From: Clostridia bacterium
GTDB taxonomy: Bacteria; Bacillota; Clostridia; Christensenellales; Borkfalkiaceae
NCBI GenBank assembly: GCA_017887095.1
Contig: JAGHIT010000047.1
Location: forward strand, 1 to 49,002
Direction of reading: 5' to 3'
Length of the DNA stretch: 49,002 bases
The notes below the pieces were generated by a model that was not told where the DNA came from, ran no database searches, and saw only the letters and a program-made list of their open reading frames with translations. How positions within the stretch are numbered: position 1 is the stretch's first letter; every line of letters starts with the position of its first letter. Below are positions 23,645 to 32,327 of the stretch, in pieces. A program made the translations under genes and the position numbers.

Positions 23645-23667
23645 CATCTAATGAAATGAAACGATAA

Positions 23668-23700
23668 TTGCACGACATTATATTATACATTGCACGGCAT
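23668..23700. repeat. Two TTGCACGRCAT direct repeats, 22 bp apart
   Basis: TTGCACGACAT (23668-23678) and TTGCACGGCAT (23690-23700) are spaced by about two helical turns. They may be binding sites for an unknown protein. Confidence 0.5.
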
Positions 23701-23737
23701 ACAACGATTCCAGGATTCCTGGCAAACAGACAGAAAA

Positions 23738-23778
23738 ATCGGAAAAACAAAACCAACTGCCTGATTTGGCAGTCGGTT
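23738..23778 (-). terminator. Terminator of the glycogen operon
   Basis: On the minus strand AACCGACTGCC-aaatca-GGCAGTTGGTT (one mismatch) is followed by TTGTTTTTCC, directly downstream of the amylase gene. Confidence 0.75.
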
Positions 23779-23803
23779 TCAGTCGGTGCGAAAGTTCTTT
23801 TAA

Positions 23804-23822
23804 TACTATGTCAGACATACTA
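23804..23822. repeat. 19-bp palindrome, copy A (shared with 45067-45085)
   Basis: TACTATGTCAGACATACTA, with one mismatch to perfect symmetry; it overlaps the amylase stop codon. The single-base centre makes it more like a protein-binding site than a hairpin. Confidence 0.65.
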
Positions 23823-25649
23823 TTTTAATTTTACGAAGATACCATATGATTTTGCGCCGCACGTCGTTGATCCGGTTATTTCTGTTCCGGATAACAAATC
23901 AAGAAATGTTCCACTGAACCTGATTGTGTACGAAGCAAAGGAATTATTCACATAAATATATACAGATTCTTCAGGATGTTCATTGGTTCTGGAATACATT
24001 AGAAAACCGCTATCTGCGAAGATTTCCTTATATTCTCCATTCATAAATACAGAATGCGCTTTGCGAATCTTGCCTAATTTTCTGTAGAAAATTAATAGTT
24101 CTTCATCTGTGTTAATCCAGTCAAAACATCTGCGGCAAAACGGATCCTGAAAACCTTCCATGGCATTTTCATCGCCATAATAGATGCACGGAACACCCGG
24201 TAACGTATATTGCAGTACGGCAGCCATCATCAGCCTCTGTTTTGCTGTCGATTTTTCGCGTTCCGTCAAAAACGTTACGGCCATCTCATTTTTGTTGTTA
24301 CATGTCTTTCCGCTCAGAACCGTCAATATACGCGCCGTGTCATGTGTTCCAAGGATATTCATCAAGACATCCAACGTCTGTTTGGGATAATGATCGATGA
24401 GAAGATAAATGGTCTCTCGTAATTGATTAGTGTTTCCGCTTAAAACATAACTGATAATTGCATCTTTCAGCGGATAGTTCATTACGCTGTCCAACTCATG
24501 TCCCTGCAGATACTGTCGCCGCTGACTATATGCTATTTTGTTGGATGCATCTTCCCAAACTTCACCGATAATAACGGCATCCTGATTGTATTCTTTGACA
24601 GCAGAACGCAACTTTTTTAAAAAGAAATCCGGTAGCTCGTCAGCGACATCTAATCGATACCCTCCGATTCCGTGGCGAAGCCAAGTTTTTAATACTCCGT
24701 TTTCTCCAAAAATAAATTCCTGATAGGATGGTGAAGTTTCATTGACAGCAGGAAGCGTCTCAATCCCCCACCAGCTGTCATATGAGTTCGGGTAATCATG
24801 AAATGTATACCAATCGTAATACGGTGAATAAGGCGACTGATATGCACCGATACTGTCATAATGACCGTATCGATTAAAGTATCGACTGTCGCTTCCCGTA
24901 TGGTTAAATACACCGTCTAAAATTATGGTTATGCCACGTTTTTTGGCTTCCTGAACAAGTTTATCAAAATCCGCGGTTGAGCCAAGCAGTGGATCGATTT
25001 TTAAATAATCTCCCGTATCATAGCGATGATTGGAGTAAGCTTCAAAAATGGGGTTAAAATAGATAACAGTTATACCTAATTGTTGTAAATAGTCAAGTTT
25101 CTCCGTGACACCTGCTAGATTTCCGCCAAAAAAATCATTATTTAGTACTTTTCCAAATTCATTGGGACGATAAGACGGAAGTCCTCCCCAATCATCCCGC
25201 AGGATTTTTCCGTTTCCAATTGGAATATCTCCGCTTCTGTAAAACCGATCGGGAAAAATTTGATACATCACGCCGCCTTTTAACCAATCCGGAGTTCGGT
25301 ATTGTTGGTCGAAAACGGTGATTTGCCAACTATTCAGGTTAACAGATTTACAAAATGTCCCGTTTCTAAAGCTACCGCATCCGAAAAAGTCATCCTCGAT
25401 CCGGAAATAATAAAAGTATAGTCCCGGCTGATGAAAACGGAGCGTGACGGAGAAGCCGTATGTCTGACGATCCATAGAAATCGGTGTACGATCTTCACCG
25501 TCCCGACTGAGAACCAGTCTCGCATCTATGGAATCAGGCATATCTCCATCCTCATTCCATAGAAGACGAAACGTGACCGTTTTTTCGGTTGGTATTGCAC
25601 CCGTCAAGCTTTTGCAGGAGCGATCCAAAGGATTGTAGTAAAATTGCAT
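23820..25649 (-). CDS. GH13 alpha-amylase / neopullulanase-like glycosidase
   Basis: The 609-aa enzyme hydrolyses alpha-glucan, probably limit dextrins from the adjacent glycogen phosphorylase. It has no signal peptide, so it is intracellular. An N-terminal beta-sandwich (1-~120; FRLLWNEDGD, LYFYYFRIEDDFFG) precedes the (beta/alpha)8 domain starting WLKGGVMYQIFPDRFYRSG. GH13 motifs are DGVFNHTGSDSRYF (region I), GYRLDVADE (nucleophile Asp ~331), IIGEVWED (acid/base Glu ~360), and LGTHDTARI (~436). It is the last gene of the glg operon, 44 bp after glgP, with GAGAG as a weak ribosome binding site. Length is normal for CDase/neopullulanase types. Confidence 0.9.
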   Translation of the reverse strand: MQFYYNPLDRSCKSLTGAIPTEKTVTFRLLWNEDGDMPDSIDARLVLSRDGEDRTPISMDRQTYGFSVTLRFHQPGLYFYYFRIEDDFFGCGSFRNGTFCKSVNLNSWQITVFDQQYRTPDWLKGGVMYQIFPDRFYRSGDIPIGNGKILRDDWGGLPSYRPNEFGKVLNNDFFGGNLAGVTEKLDYLQQLGITVIYFNPIFEAYSNHRYDTGDYLKIDPLLGSTADFDKLVQEAKKRGITIILDGVFNHTGSDSRYFNRYGHYDSIGAYQSPYSPYYDWYTFHDYPNSYDSWWGIETLPAVNETSPSYQEFIFGENGVLKTWLRHGIGGYRLDVADELPDFFLKKLRSAVKEYNQDAVIIGEVWEDASNKIAYSQRRQYLQGHELDSVMNYPLKDAIISYVLSGNTNQLRETIYLLIDHYPKQTLDVLMNILGTHDTARILTVLSGKTCNNKNEMAVTFLTEREKSTAKQRLMMAAVLQYTLPGVPCIYYGDENAMEGFQDPFCRRCFDWINTDEELLIFYRKLGKIRKAHSVFMNGEYKEIFADSGFLMYSRTNEHPEESVYIYVNNSFASYTIRFSGTFLDLLSGTEITGSTTCGAKSYGIFVKLK

Positions 25650-25693
25650 ATTATTTTCTCTCAGCGCAGACAGATCCCAAATTCGAAAACACT

Positions 25694-28120
25694 TTATTTT
25701 TTAAGCGCTTTCAGATTCCAAATATTGTTTGCATAGTCACGGATACTTCTGTCTGCCGAAAAATATCCCGCAGCGGCGATGTTCATCAATGACATCCTGT
25801 TCCAACTCAGTTTGTCATTACGATATAATTCTATGATACGCTTATGTGTTTTACAGTAGGATTCAAAATCGGCCAGGCACATATACGGATCAGCAACGGG
25901 TGCGTTGCGGATCAAATAATTCGCAATGTCTCCAAACGATGTTCCGTTAAACCCGACGATCAAGGATTCAATTATCTTACGGAGTCCCAAATCACGGTTG
26001 TAATAAACGCTTGAATTATATCCGCTTGACCAAATTTCATTCACCTCGTCTGCTGTTAAACCAAAGATAAAGATGTTTTCATCCCCGACGCGCTGTGCCA
26101 TTTCAACATTTGCACCATCGAGGGTGCCTATCGTCAGGGCTCCGTTGATCATGAATTTCATATTGCCGGTTCCGGAAGCTTCTTTTCCTGCAAGGGAAAT
26201 CTGTTCGGAGACTTCGCTTGCAGGCATAAGAGCCTCAGACATAGTGACATTATAATTTTCCATGTACACTACGTTAAGCTTTTCGTTGATCTTCGGATTC
26301 TTTTTTATGTCCTCTGCAAGGAAACAGATAAGCTTGATAATTTGTTTTGCCATATCATAGCCGGCAGCGGCCTTTGCCCCGAAAATATATGTCTTCGGCT
26401 GAACATCAAGCTCCGGATTTTCCTTCAGCGCATTATATTCTGCAATGATATGCAATGCATTGAGCAACTGTCGCTTATATTCATGCATTCGTTTTGCCTG
26501 AACATCGAACATAGATTCCGGATCAATAATCACGCCCTGATGTTTTTTGGCAAAATCAGCGAATTGCTTTTTCTTAATTGCTTTTATTTCTCCGAGTCGC
26601 TTTAATACGCTTTCGTCCCCTGCATATTTGCGCAGTTCTTCCAGTTTGGAAGCATCTTTATCGTATCCTGTACCAATGCAATCTGTGATCAGTTCGCAAA
26701 GCTCCGGATTTGACTGATTCAGCCAACGTCTGTGGGCGATACCATTGGTAACATTGCAGAACTTTTCAGGGGTATAATCGTAGAAATCACGGAAAATACT
26801 GTCCTTAATAATGTTACTGTGCAATTCTGAGACACCGTTTACGCTGTGTGAGCCCATGACGCAGAGATTTGCCATACGAACAGTATTATTGGCAAGAATT
26901 GCCATATGAGAAATTTTGTTCCAATTTCCGGGAAAACGCGCCCAAAGATCTTCACAAAATCTTCGATTGATTTCGACGAGAATATTATGGATTCTAGGCA
27001 ATCTGCGCGCAACAAGATCCTCTGCCCATGTTTCGAGTGCCTCAGCCAAAACCGTATGATTTGTGTACGCACATGTAGCGGTAGTAATATTCCATGCGAC
27101 TTCCCAGCTGAAATAATTCTCATCGACCAGGATTCTCATAAGCTCAGGGATCGCAAGAGCCGGATGCGTATCGTTTATGTGAATCGCAGCCATCTGTGGA
27201 AGCAGCGAAAGAGAGCCGTAGCGACGCTTATGATCAGATACGATACACTGAAGCGATGCAGATACAAGAAAATATTGTTGCTGAAGACGCAGAGATTTCC
27301 CTTCGTAATGATTATCCGAGGGATACAAAACCTTGGTCAAAAGCTGTGCTTCCGTATCATCCCGCATGACTTCTGCATAGTTTCCCTGTGAAAAAAGCTG
27401 CATGTCAAACTTCTGCACCGCTCGCGCACGCCAAAGCCTGAGCGTACTGACGGAATCGGAATCTTTCCCGGAGACCATCATGTCATATGCAACAGCCTCC
27501 ACTTCGCGCGCATTATGGTAGACGGTTTCCATACCGTGATCTGTCCATTTCTCTTCAAGAGTTCCATCAAAGCGGACGATAAAGCGTTTGTCGCTGCGCT
27601 GAATCAACCACGCTTCCCCTCCCGGCAGCCATACATCCGGCATTTCGATCTGCCAGCCGTCAACTATTTTTTGTTTAAACAGCCCGTACTGATAACAGAT
27701 AGAAAATCCCATGGCGGGATAATTTTGTGTTGCAAGCCCGTCAAGGAAGCAGGCGGCAAGTCTACCAAGTCCGCCGTTTCCAAGTCCGGCATCCGGTTCC
27801 TCGTCATAGAGCTCTTCTAAGGTAATGTGGAAACTCTTGAGCGCATTTTCCAATGCATCATGAATGCCGAGATTATAAACGCTGTTTTTAAGAGAGCGAC
27901 CCATCAAAAATTCCATACACAGATAATAAACGCGTTTTGCGCGCGCGTTCTTTGTCCTGAGATGAAATTTCTGATGTTTTTCTGCCATGATGTCTCTAAC
28001 GCTCATGACAACAGCTTTGTAAATTTGTTCGCGGGATGCTTCCTGGGGAATTACGCCAAAATAACGTGATAATTTCCCCGCAATGAGGCGATGTGCCTCC
28101 TGTTCCGTCAACTTGCTCAT
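25694..28120 (-). CDS. glgP: Glycogen phosphorylase
   Basis: GlgP releases glucose 1-phosphate from glycogen chain ends using pyridoxal phosphate. The 808-aa protein shows YYLCMEFLMGRSLKNSV (~65-81), EPDAGLGNGGLGRLAACFLD (~107-126), HINDTHPALAIPELMR (~310), and the PLP-binding block EASGTGNMKFMINGALTIGTLDGANVEM, with the Schiff-base Lys near 652. Length is normal. AGGAGA lies unusually far (15 nt) from the ATG. It follows glgA after a 145-bp gap containing a terminator-like hairpin, so its expression may be partly uncoupled from the upstream genes. Confidence 0.97.
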   Translation of the reverse strand: MSKLTEQEAHRLIAGKLSRYFGVIPQEASREQIYKAVVMSVRDIMAEKHQKFHLRTKNARAKRVYYLCMEFLMGRSLKNSVYNLGIHDALENALKSFHITLEELYDEEPDAGLGNGGLGRLAACFLDGLATQNYPAMGFSICYQYGLFKQKIVDGWQIEMPDVWLPGGEAWLIQRSDKRFIVRFDGTLEEKWTDHGMETVYHNAREVEAVAYDMMVSGKDSDSVSTLRLWRARAVQKFDMQLFSQGNYAEVMRDDTEAQLLTKVLYPSDNHYEGKSLRLQQQYFLVSASLQCIVSDHKRRYGSLSLLPQMAAIHINDTHPALAIPELMRILVDENYFSWEVAWNITTATCAYTNHTVLAEALETWAEDLVARRLPRIHNILVEINRRFCEDLWARFPGNWNKISHMAILANNTVRMANLCVMGSHSVNGVSELHSNIIKDSIFRDFYDYTPEKFCNVTNGIAHRRWLNQSNPELCELITDCIGTGYDKDASKLEELRKYAGDESVLKRLGEIKAIKKKQFADFAKKHQGVIIDPESMFDVQAKRMHEYKRQLLNALHIIAEYNALKENPELDVQPKTYIFGAKAAAGYDMAKQIIKLICFLAEDIKKNPKINEKLNVVYMENYNVTMSEALMPASEVSEQISLAGKEASGTGNMKFMINGALTIGTLDGANVEMAQRVGDENIFIFGLTADEVNEIWSSGYNSSVYYNRDLGLRKIIESLIVGFNGTSFGDIANYLIRNAPVADPYMCLADFESYCKTHKRIIELYRNDKLSWNRMSLMNIAAAGYFSADRSIRDYANNIWNLKALKK

Positions 28121-28188
28121 GGATAGTTGTATGATTCTCCTGAAAAGATTTTGCTAAGCAATAAAACATGACATCAACGAAAAGAAAC

Positions 28189-28222
28189 GAGGGGCAACGT
28201 CGCGAAACGTGAGCTGCCCCTC
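28189..28222 (-). terminator. Intercistronic terminator-like hairpin between glgA and glgP
   Basis: GAGGGGCA/TGCCCCTC with an inner ACGT/ACGT stem, followed on the minus strand by CGTTTCTTTTCG. The imperfect T-run suggests partial termination or an mRNA-processing site. Confidence 0.6.
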
Positions 28223-28265
28223 CTTTCTTACTGTCTGTTAAGAAGGATGCTGTTCCTTTCGTGTG

Positions 28266-29882
28266 TCAATTTAACATACCGAGATACAGACCGATGTAAT
28301 ATTGTGCTGATTTCGCCCAAGAGAAATCGGTCTCCATTGCCTTTTTCTGAAGTGCGCTCCATGCCTCTTTATTGTGGTATACGCCAAGCGCCTCGTTAAT
28401 GACGTACAGCATATCATATGCATTATAGTCATGGAAGGTAAATCCGTTTCCGCCCGCGCCGTACGGCTGGATGCTATCACGCAGACCGCCCGTTTCGCGA
28501 ACGATAGCGACTGTGCCGTAACGGGAGGCGATCATCTGCGAAAGCCCGCAAGGCTCGCTCTTAGAAGGCATCAAGAAGAGATCAGCGCCCGAATAAATCT
28601 TACGGGAAAGATCGGAGTTGAATGATATGATGGATACCACCTTTCCCTGATACCTGCGGGCAAGATCGCTGAAATAGTTTTCATATGCGGAATCACCCGT
28701 GCCGAGGAGCACGAACTGGACATCCTGCCGGAGAACCTGTTCGATCACTTCCTTAACGAGATCAAGCCCCTTATGAGAAACAAGACGGGAAATCATCGCG
28801 ATAATAGGCGTATCTGCCTTTACCGGAAGATTAAGCATGCGTTGCAATTCCTCTTTGCAAATCGCCTTGTTGGAAACATCTTCCGCATCATAATTAGCAA
28901 AGAGTGATTGGTCAGTTTTCGGATTGTAGTAATCAGTATCGATGCCGTTTAGGATGCCGCAAAGTTTGAATTCATTGCGTCTGACAATGGGATCCAAACC
29001 ATGTGAATAATATGGATCCTTGATTTCCCCGGCATAAGTCGGACTTACTGTTGAGAACCGTTCACAGCATTCGATCGCACCCTTCATCAAGTTGATACAG
29101 CGATCATACTCAACGAGATAACGATAACGGTTGGAGATTCCAAAAAGATCTTCAAGAATATCCAGTGAATATTTTCCCTGATATTCAATATTATGAATGG
29201 TAAATACCGCACGGATAAACTGATATTCGGGGCGGAAACAGTAAATCGTTTTAAGGTAGATCGCTGCCAAAGCCGCTTGCCAGTCGTGACAGTGCAGAAT
29301 ATCGGGATAGAATCCGAGGAAGGACAAAATTTCCATAACGCTGCGACTGAAGAAAGCGAAGCGCTCTCCGTCGTCATAATAGCCGTAGCACCCCGGACGC
29401 TTAAAGTAGTACTCGTTATCCACGAAATAAAACTTTACATTATTGGCTTCGTATTCAAAGATTCCGCAGTATTGATTTCGCCACGAGAGCGGAACAAAAA
29501 TATTGCCAATAAACTTGAAATCCTTGCGGTATTCCTTTTTTATATCCTGATAGAGCGGGATAATAACCCGTACGTCATATCTTTCGTCAGCTGCGATTGC
29601 TTTAGAAAGGGATCCGATGACCTCGGCAAGGCCTCCCGTCGCAATGAAGGGAGCTGCTTCGGATGCGACAAACATGATTTTCTTTTTCGGTTCGACATAA
29701 ACCTCAGGGGCTGTGTCCTCCTGTGGCGCCGGAACCGGTTCGTTCACCACTTCAACAGGAGAAACATTGAGCTCCTTTGTTTCCGAAGTCGGCTGTTCCG
29801 ATTTAATTTCCGTCTCAGGATCTAGTGTAGCCGTCGTTTTTTTTGTCGAATTCTTTTTTGATGTGCTTTTTGTTGCAGCCAT
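28266..29882 (-). CDS. glgA: Glycogen synthase with a Lys/Thr/Ser-rich N-terminal extension
   Basis: GlgA extends alpha-1,4-glucan from ADP-glucose (GT5 family, GT-B fold). The 538-aa protein is ~60 residues longer than usual. Residues 1-~66 are a low-complexity extension, first basic (MAATKSTSKKNSTKK), then acidic/Pro-rich (PVPAPQEDTAPEVYVEP). The enzyme begins KKKIMFVASEAAPFIATGGLAEV (~67-88); the usual Lys of KTGGL is Ala, as in some other clostridial enzymes. HCHDWQAAL (~190), FTIHNIEYQG (~225), ILNGIDTDYYNP (~303), ISRLVSHKGLDL (~360) and MPSKSEPCGLSQMIASRYGT (~430) are typical. AGGAGG lies 14 nt before the only plausible ATG. It is the fourth gene of the operon. Confidence 0.96.
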   Translation of the reverse strand: MAATKSTSKKNSTKKTTATLDPETEIKSEQPTSETKELNVSPVEVVNEPVPAPQEDTAPEVYVEPKKKIMFVASEAAPFIATGGLAEVIGSLSKAIAADERYDVRVIIPLYQDIKKEYRKDFKFIGNIFVPLSWRNQYCGIFEYEANNVKFYFVDNEYYFKRPGCYGYYDDGERFAFFSRSVMEILSFLGFYPDILHCHDWQAALAAIYLKTIYCFRPEYQFIRAVFTIHNIEYQGKYSLDILEDLFGISNRYRYLVEYDRCINLMKGAIECCERFSTVSPTYAGEIKDPYYSHGLDPIVRRNEFKLCGILNGIDTDYYNPKTDQSLFANYDAEDVSNKAICKEELQRMLNLPVKADTPIIAMISRLVSHKGLDLVKEVIEQVLRQDVQFVLLGTGDSAYENYFSDLARRYQGKVVSIISFNSDLSRKIYSGADLFLMPSKSEPCGLSQMIASRYGTVAIVRETGGLRDSIQPYGAGGNGFTFHDYNAYDMLYVINEALGVYHNKEAWSALQKKAMETDFSWAKSAQYYIGLYLGMLN

Positions 29883-29930
29883 TATAATTTATAATTCCTC
29901 CTTATCATTCCCCATTTGATCGGAAGCTAT

Positions 29931-29958
29931 CCCGCGATCTGAAGTTGCAGACCGCGGG
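29931..29958 (-). other. Intercistronic hairpin between glgD and glgA
   Basis: CCCGCG-at-CTG/CAG-ac-CGCGGG forms a strong interrupted stem with no T-run, 15 bp downstream of the glgD stop. It may stabilise or process the mRNA. Confidence 0.55.
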
Positions 29959-29972
29959 TTTCCTCTCCGGCT

Positions 29973-31091
29973 TTAAATCATTCTGCCTTTTCCGATAAAG
30001 AACGGAAGTTCCGCGCATCCCACCAGGTGACGCCTGTCGCGAATAACGACATTTTTATCGGTGATCACACTGTCAAGCTCAACGCCCGACCCGATCACAC
30101 TGTCCTGCATAATGATGGAATTTTTTATCACGCTCCCCTTTCCGATTTTTACGCCGCGGAACAGAATGCAATTTTCAACCGTCCCCTCAATAACACAACC
30201 GTCGGAAATAAGAGAGTTCTTTACGATGGCGCTGTCCGTATATTTGCTGGGAGCAGAATCACGGACTTTCGTGTAAATGTCACGACCGCCAAACAACTCA
30301 TCGCGTGTTGGCTTGCTCAGAAGTTCCATGCTGTGCTGATAATATTTTTGAATGGAATTGATCCCGGCATAATATCCGCCGAAGCGGTATGCGTACAATT
30401 TGAGCGCATCCACCTGTTTGGTTAGAATATCTTTGCCGAAACTTGTGAGTCCTCTTGTAACCGCATCCTGAATAATATTGAGCAGAAATTCGCGGTTGAT
30501 GACCATAATGTTAATGTAGACGTTGGATTTACTGGTAGCCGTCGTTTTAGGACTGATCTGAACCTCTTCAATACGTCCGTCCTCGTTGGCAGCAAAGGTC
30601 AGGAAATAGCTCTGCTCAATTTTTCCGGCTTCCTCATGGTATGCCATTGTGATATCGGCACCCTTTGCTTCATGATATGCTATAATGTCGGCAAGATCGA
30701 TATGGGCAATTCCGTCACAATCTGAAATAACGACATATTCCTCATTACGGTGATTCAGAAAACCCGTAATGCCCTTAAGCGCCTCAAGACGGTTACTGTA
30801 AGGTGTATCTGTTTCATCGGAATAAGGCGGGAGAAGAATGATGCCGCCATCCTTTCTTGCCAGATCCCAATCCTTACCGCTTCCGAGATGATCAAGAAGA
30901 GACTGATAATTATACTTCGTTACAACACCGACCGTCGTGATTCCCGCGTTTACCATATTGGAAAGCGCAAAATCAATGAGTCGATAACGACCGCCGTACG
31001 GAATGGAAGCCATCGTTCTATGGCGGGAGAGCTCCGGGATATTTTCATCATGTATGTTAGAAAAAATTACTCCTACAGCAGAATGTGCCAT
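29973..31091 (-). CDS. glgD: Glucose-1-phosphate adenylyltransferase, GlgD subunit
   Basis: GlgD pairs with GlgC in Firmicutes to form ADP-glucose pyrophosphorylase, where GlgD is thought to be regulatory. The listed ORF begins earlier, but MAHSAVGVIFSNIHDENIPELSRHR from ATG 31091 is the typical opening, preceded by GGGGGAG; this gives 372 aa. The nucleotidyltransferase-like domain has IPYGGRYRLIDFALSNMVNAGI (~35). The loop usually reading EEKP in active subunits reads ISPKTTATSKSN, consistent with a non-catalytic subunit. The C-terminal part is a left-handed beta-helix (NSLISDGCVIEGTVENCILF). It starts 4 nt after glgC. Confidence 0.94.
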   Translation of the reverse strand: MAHSAVGVIFSNIHDENIPELSRHRTMASIPYGGRYRLIDFALSNMVNAGITTVGVVTKYNYQSLLDHLGSGKDWDLARKDGGIILLPPYSDETDTPYSNRLEALKGITGFLNHRNEEYVVISDCDGIAHIDLADIIAYHEAKGADITMAYHEEAGKIEQSYFLTFAANEDGRIEEVQISPKTTATSKSNVYINIMVINREFLLNIIQDAVTRGLTSFGKDILTKQVDALKLYAYRFGGYYAGINSIQKYYQHSMELLSKPTRDELFGGRDIYTKVRDSAPSKYTDSAIVKNSLISDGCVIEGTVENCILFRGVKIGKGSVIKNSIIMQDSVIGSGVELDSVITDKNVVIRDRRHLVGCAELPFFIGKGRMI

Positions 31092-31095
31092 TATT

Positions 31096-32292
31096 TTACT
31101 CCCCCTTATAGTCCTTATCCAAAATTTGACCGCCGGCAACCGTTGCCCCGCTGCCGATTGTAATGTTTCTGCCGAGAACGGCAATTCCTTTTCCGGATTC
31201 CTTTTCCTCGCCGACGCGTGCACCGCCTTCGATAATCGTGTTTTCATCCACAATGGAATAAATGACTTTTGCACCAGCCTTCACTACAGTACCCGCCATC
31301 AAAACACTGTCCACGACTTCGGCACCTTCCTCAATTACGACATTGCTGGAAAGAACGGAATTTACAACAGTTCCTTCAATTTCGCAACCAAGCGATATCA
31401 AAGAATTGTTGACGTGAGCCTTGTCTCCGATGTATTCGGGAGGTGCAAGCGGATTCCGGGAATGTATCTTCCAGTCAGGATCGCTTACATCGAATGCGGG
31501 ATCGTCTCCCAAAAGATCCATGTTGGATTCCCAAAGCGAGGAGATCGTTCCGACATCCTTCCAATAGCCACTGAAGCGGTAAGAGAACATCTTTTCACCT
31601 GCATTGAGCATTGCAGGCAACACATCTTTGCCGAAGTCCTTGCTGGAATTTGGGTTAGCGTCATCCTCCGTGAGATATTTAAAAAGCTTGCTCGCTGTAA
31701 AGATATAGATACCCATGGAAGCAAGATTGCTCTTAGGTTGCTTGGGTTTCTCCTCAAACTGATAGATCGAACCGTCCTCATTGGTATTGAGGATGCCGAA
31801 ACGCGACGCTTCCTTCATCGGAACTTCGATCGCTGCGATCGTACAGTCTGCACCGGTCGCTTTGTGTGCTTTGAGCATAGCAGCATAGTCCATCTTGTAA
31901 ATATGGTCACCCGAAAGAATGAGCACATATTCCGGATTATACTTCTGCATGAACGCCATGTTTTGATAGATTGCGTTTGCAGTGCCTTCAAACCAGGAAG
32001 ATTTTTTCTTTGCCTGATAAGGCGACAAAATATGTACGCCGCCAAAGGCGCGGTCCAAATCCCAAGGCTGACCGTTTCCGATGTACTCATTGAGTTCGAG
32101 CGGCTCATATTGTGTGAGGACACCCACCGTATCGATACCTGAGTTGATGCAATTTGAGAGCGGGAAATCAATGATACGATATTTGCCGCCAAATGCAACC
32201 GCAGGTTTTGCAATGTTGTTTGTCAGTGCGTACAGTCGGCTTCCCTGCCCGCCTGCAAGCAGCATTGCAACACATTCCTTCTTTCTTTGCAT
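31096..32292 (-). CDS. glgC: Glucose-1-phosphate adenylyltransferase, GlgC subunit
   Basis: GlgC makes ADP-glucose from glucose 1-phosphate and ATP, the controlling step of glycogen synthesis. The listed 452-aa ORF is too long; the ATG at 32292 ([20 protein letters not shown]), with AGGGGG upstream, gives 398 aa. Motifs are [14 protein letters not shown] (11-24), [19 protein letters not shown] (~29-47), GTANAIYQN (~103), [11 protein letters not shown] (~124), [18 protein letters not shown] (~175) and the C-terminal beta-helix with [19 protein letters not shown]. It lies 35 bp after glgB. Confidence 0.97.
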   Translation of the reverse strand: MQRKKECVAMLLAGGQGSRLYALTNNIAKPAVAFGGKYRIIDFPLSNCINSGIDTVGVLTQYEPLELNEYIGNGQPWDLDRAFGGVHILSPYQAKKKSSWFEGTANAIYQNMAFMQKYNPEYVLILSGDHIYKMDYAAMLKAHKATGADCTIAAIEVPMKEASRFGILNTNEDGSIYQFEEKPKQPKSNLASMGIYIFTASKLFKYLTEDDANPNSSKDFGKDVLPAMLNAGEKMFSYRFSGYWKDVGTISSLWESNMDLLGDDPAFDVSDPDWKIHSRNPLAPPEYIGDKAHVNNSLISLGCEIEGTVVNSVLSSNVVIEEGAEVVDSVLMAGTVVKAGAKVIYSIVDENTIIEGGARVGEEKESGKGIAVLGRNITIGSGATVAGGQILDKDYKGE

Positions 32293-32327
32293 AAAGAACC
32301 CCCTATCTGATCTTCTAAATTTGCTTG

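Larger units (their letters stand above)
23419..23819. other. Repeat-rich intergenic region upstream of the XerS-like gene
   Basis: About 400 bp without a gene. It holds, in order: the recombinase promoter, a single Xer-like half-site, copy 1 of a 26-bp direct repeat, a 28-bp dif-like palindrome, copy 2 of the direct repeat, two TTGCACGRCAT repeats 22 bp apart, a 13-bp palindrome CCAGGATTCCTGG at 23710-23722, the terminator of the glycogen operon, and a 19-bp palindrome overlapping the amylase stop codon. Confidence 0.7.

Noticed and set aside
23419-23819. CRISPR array or riboswitch in the repeat-rich gap
   Set aside because: Only two 26-bp repeats 138 bp apart, without regular spacers or cas genes; no riboswitch fold recognised.
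31003-32142. 379-aa ORF on + opposite glgC/glgD
   Set aside because: Antisense shadow; both glg genes are unambiguous.
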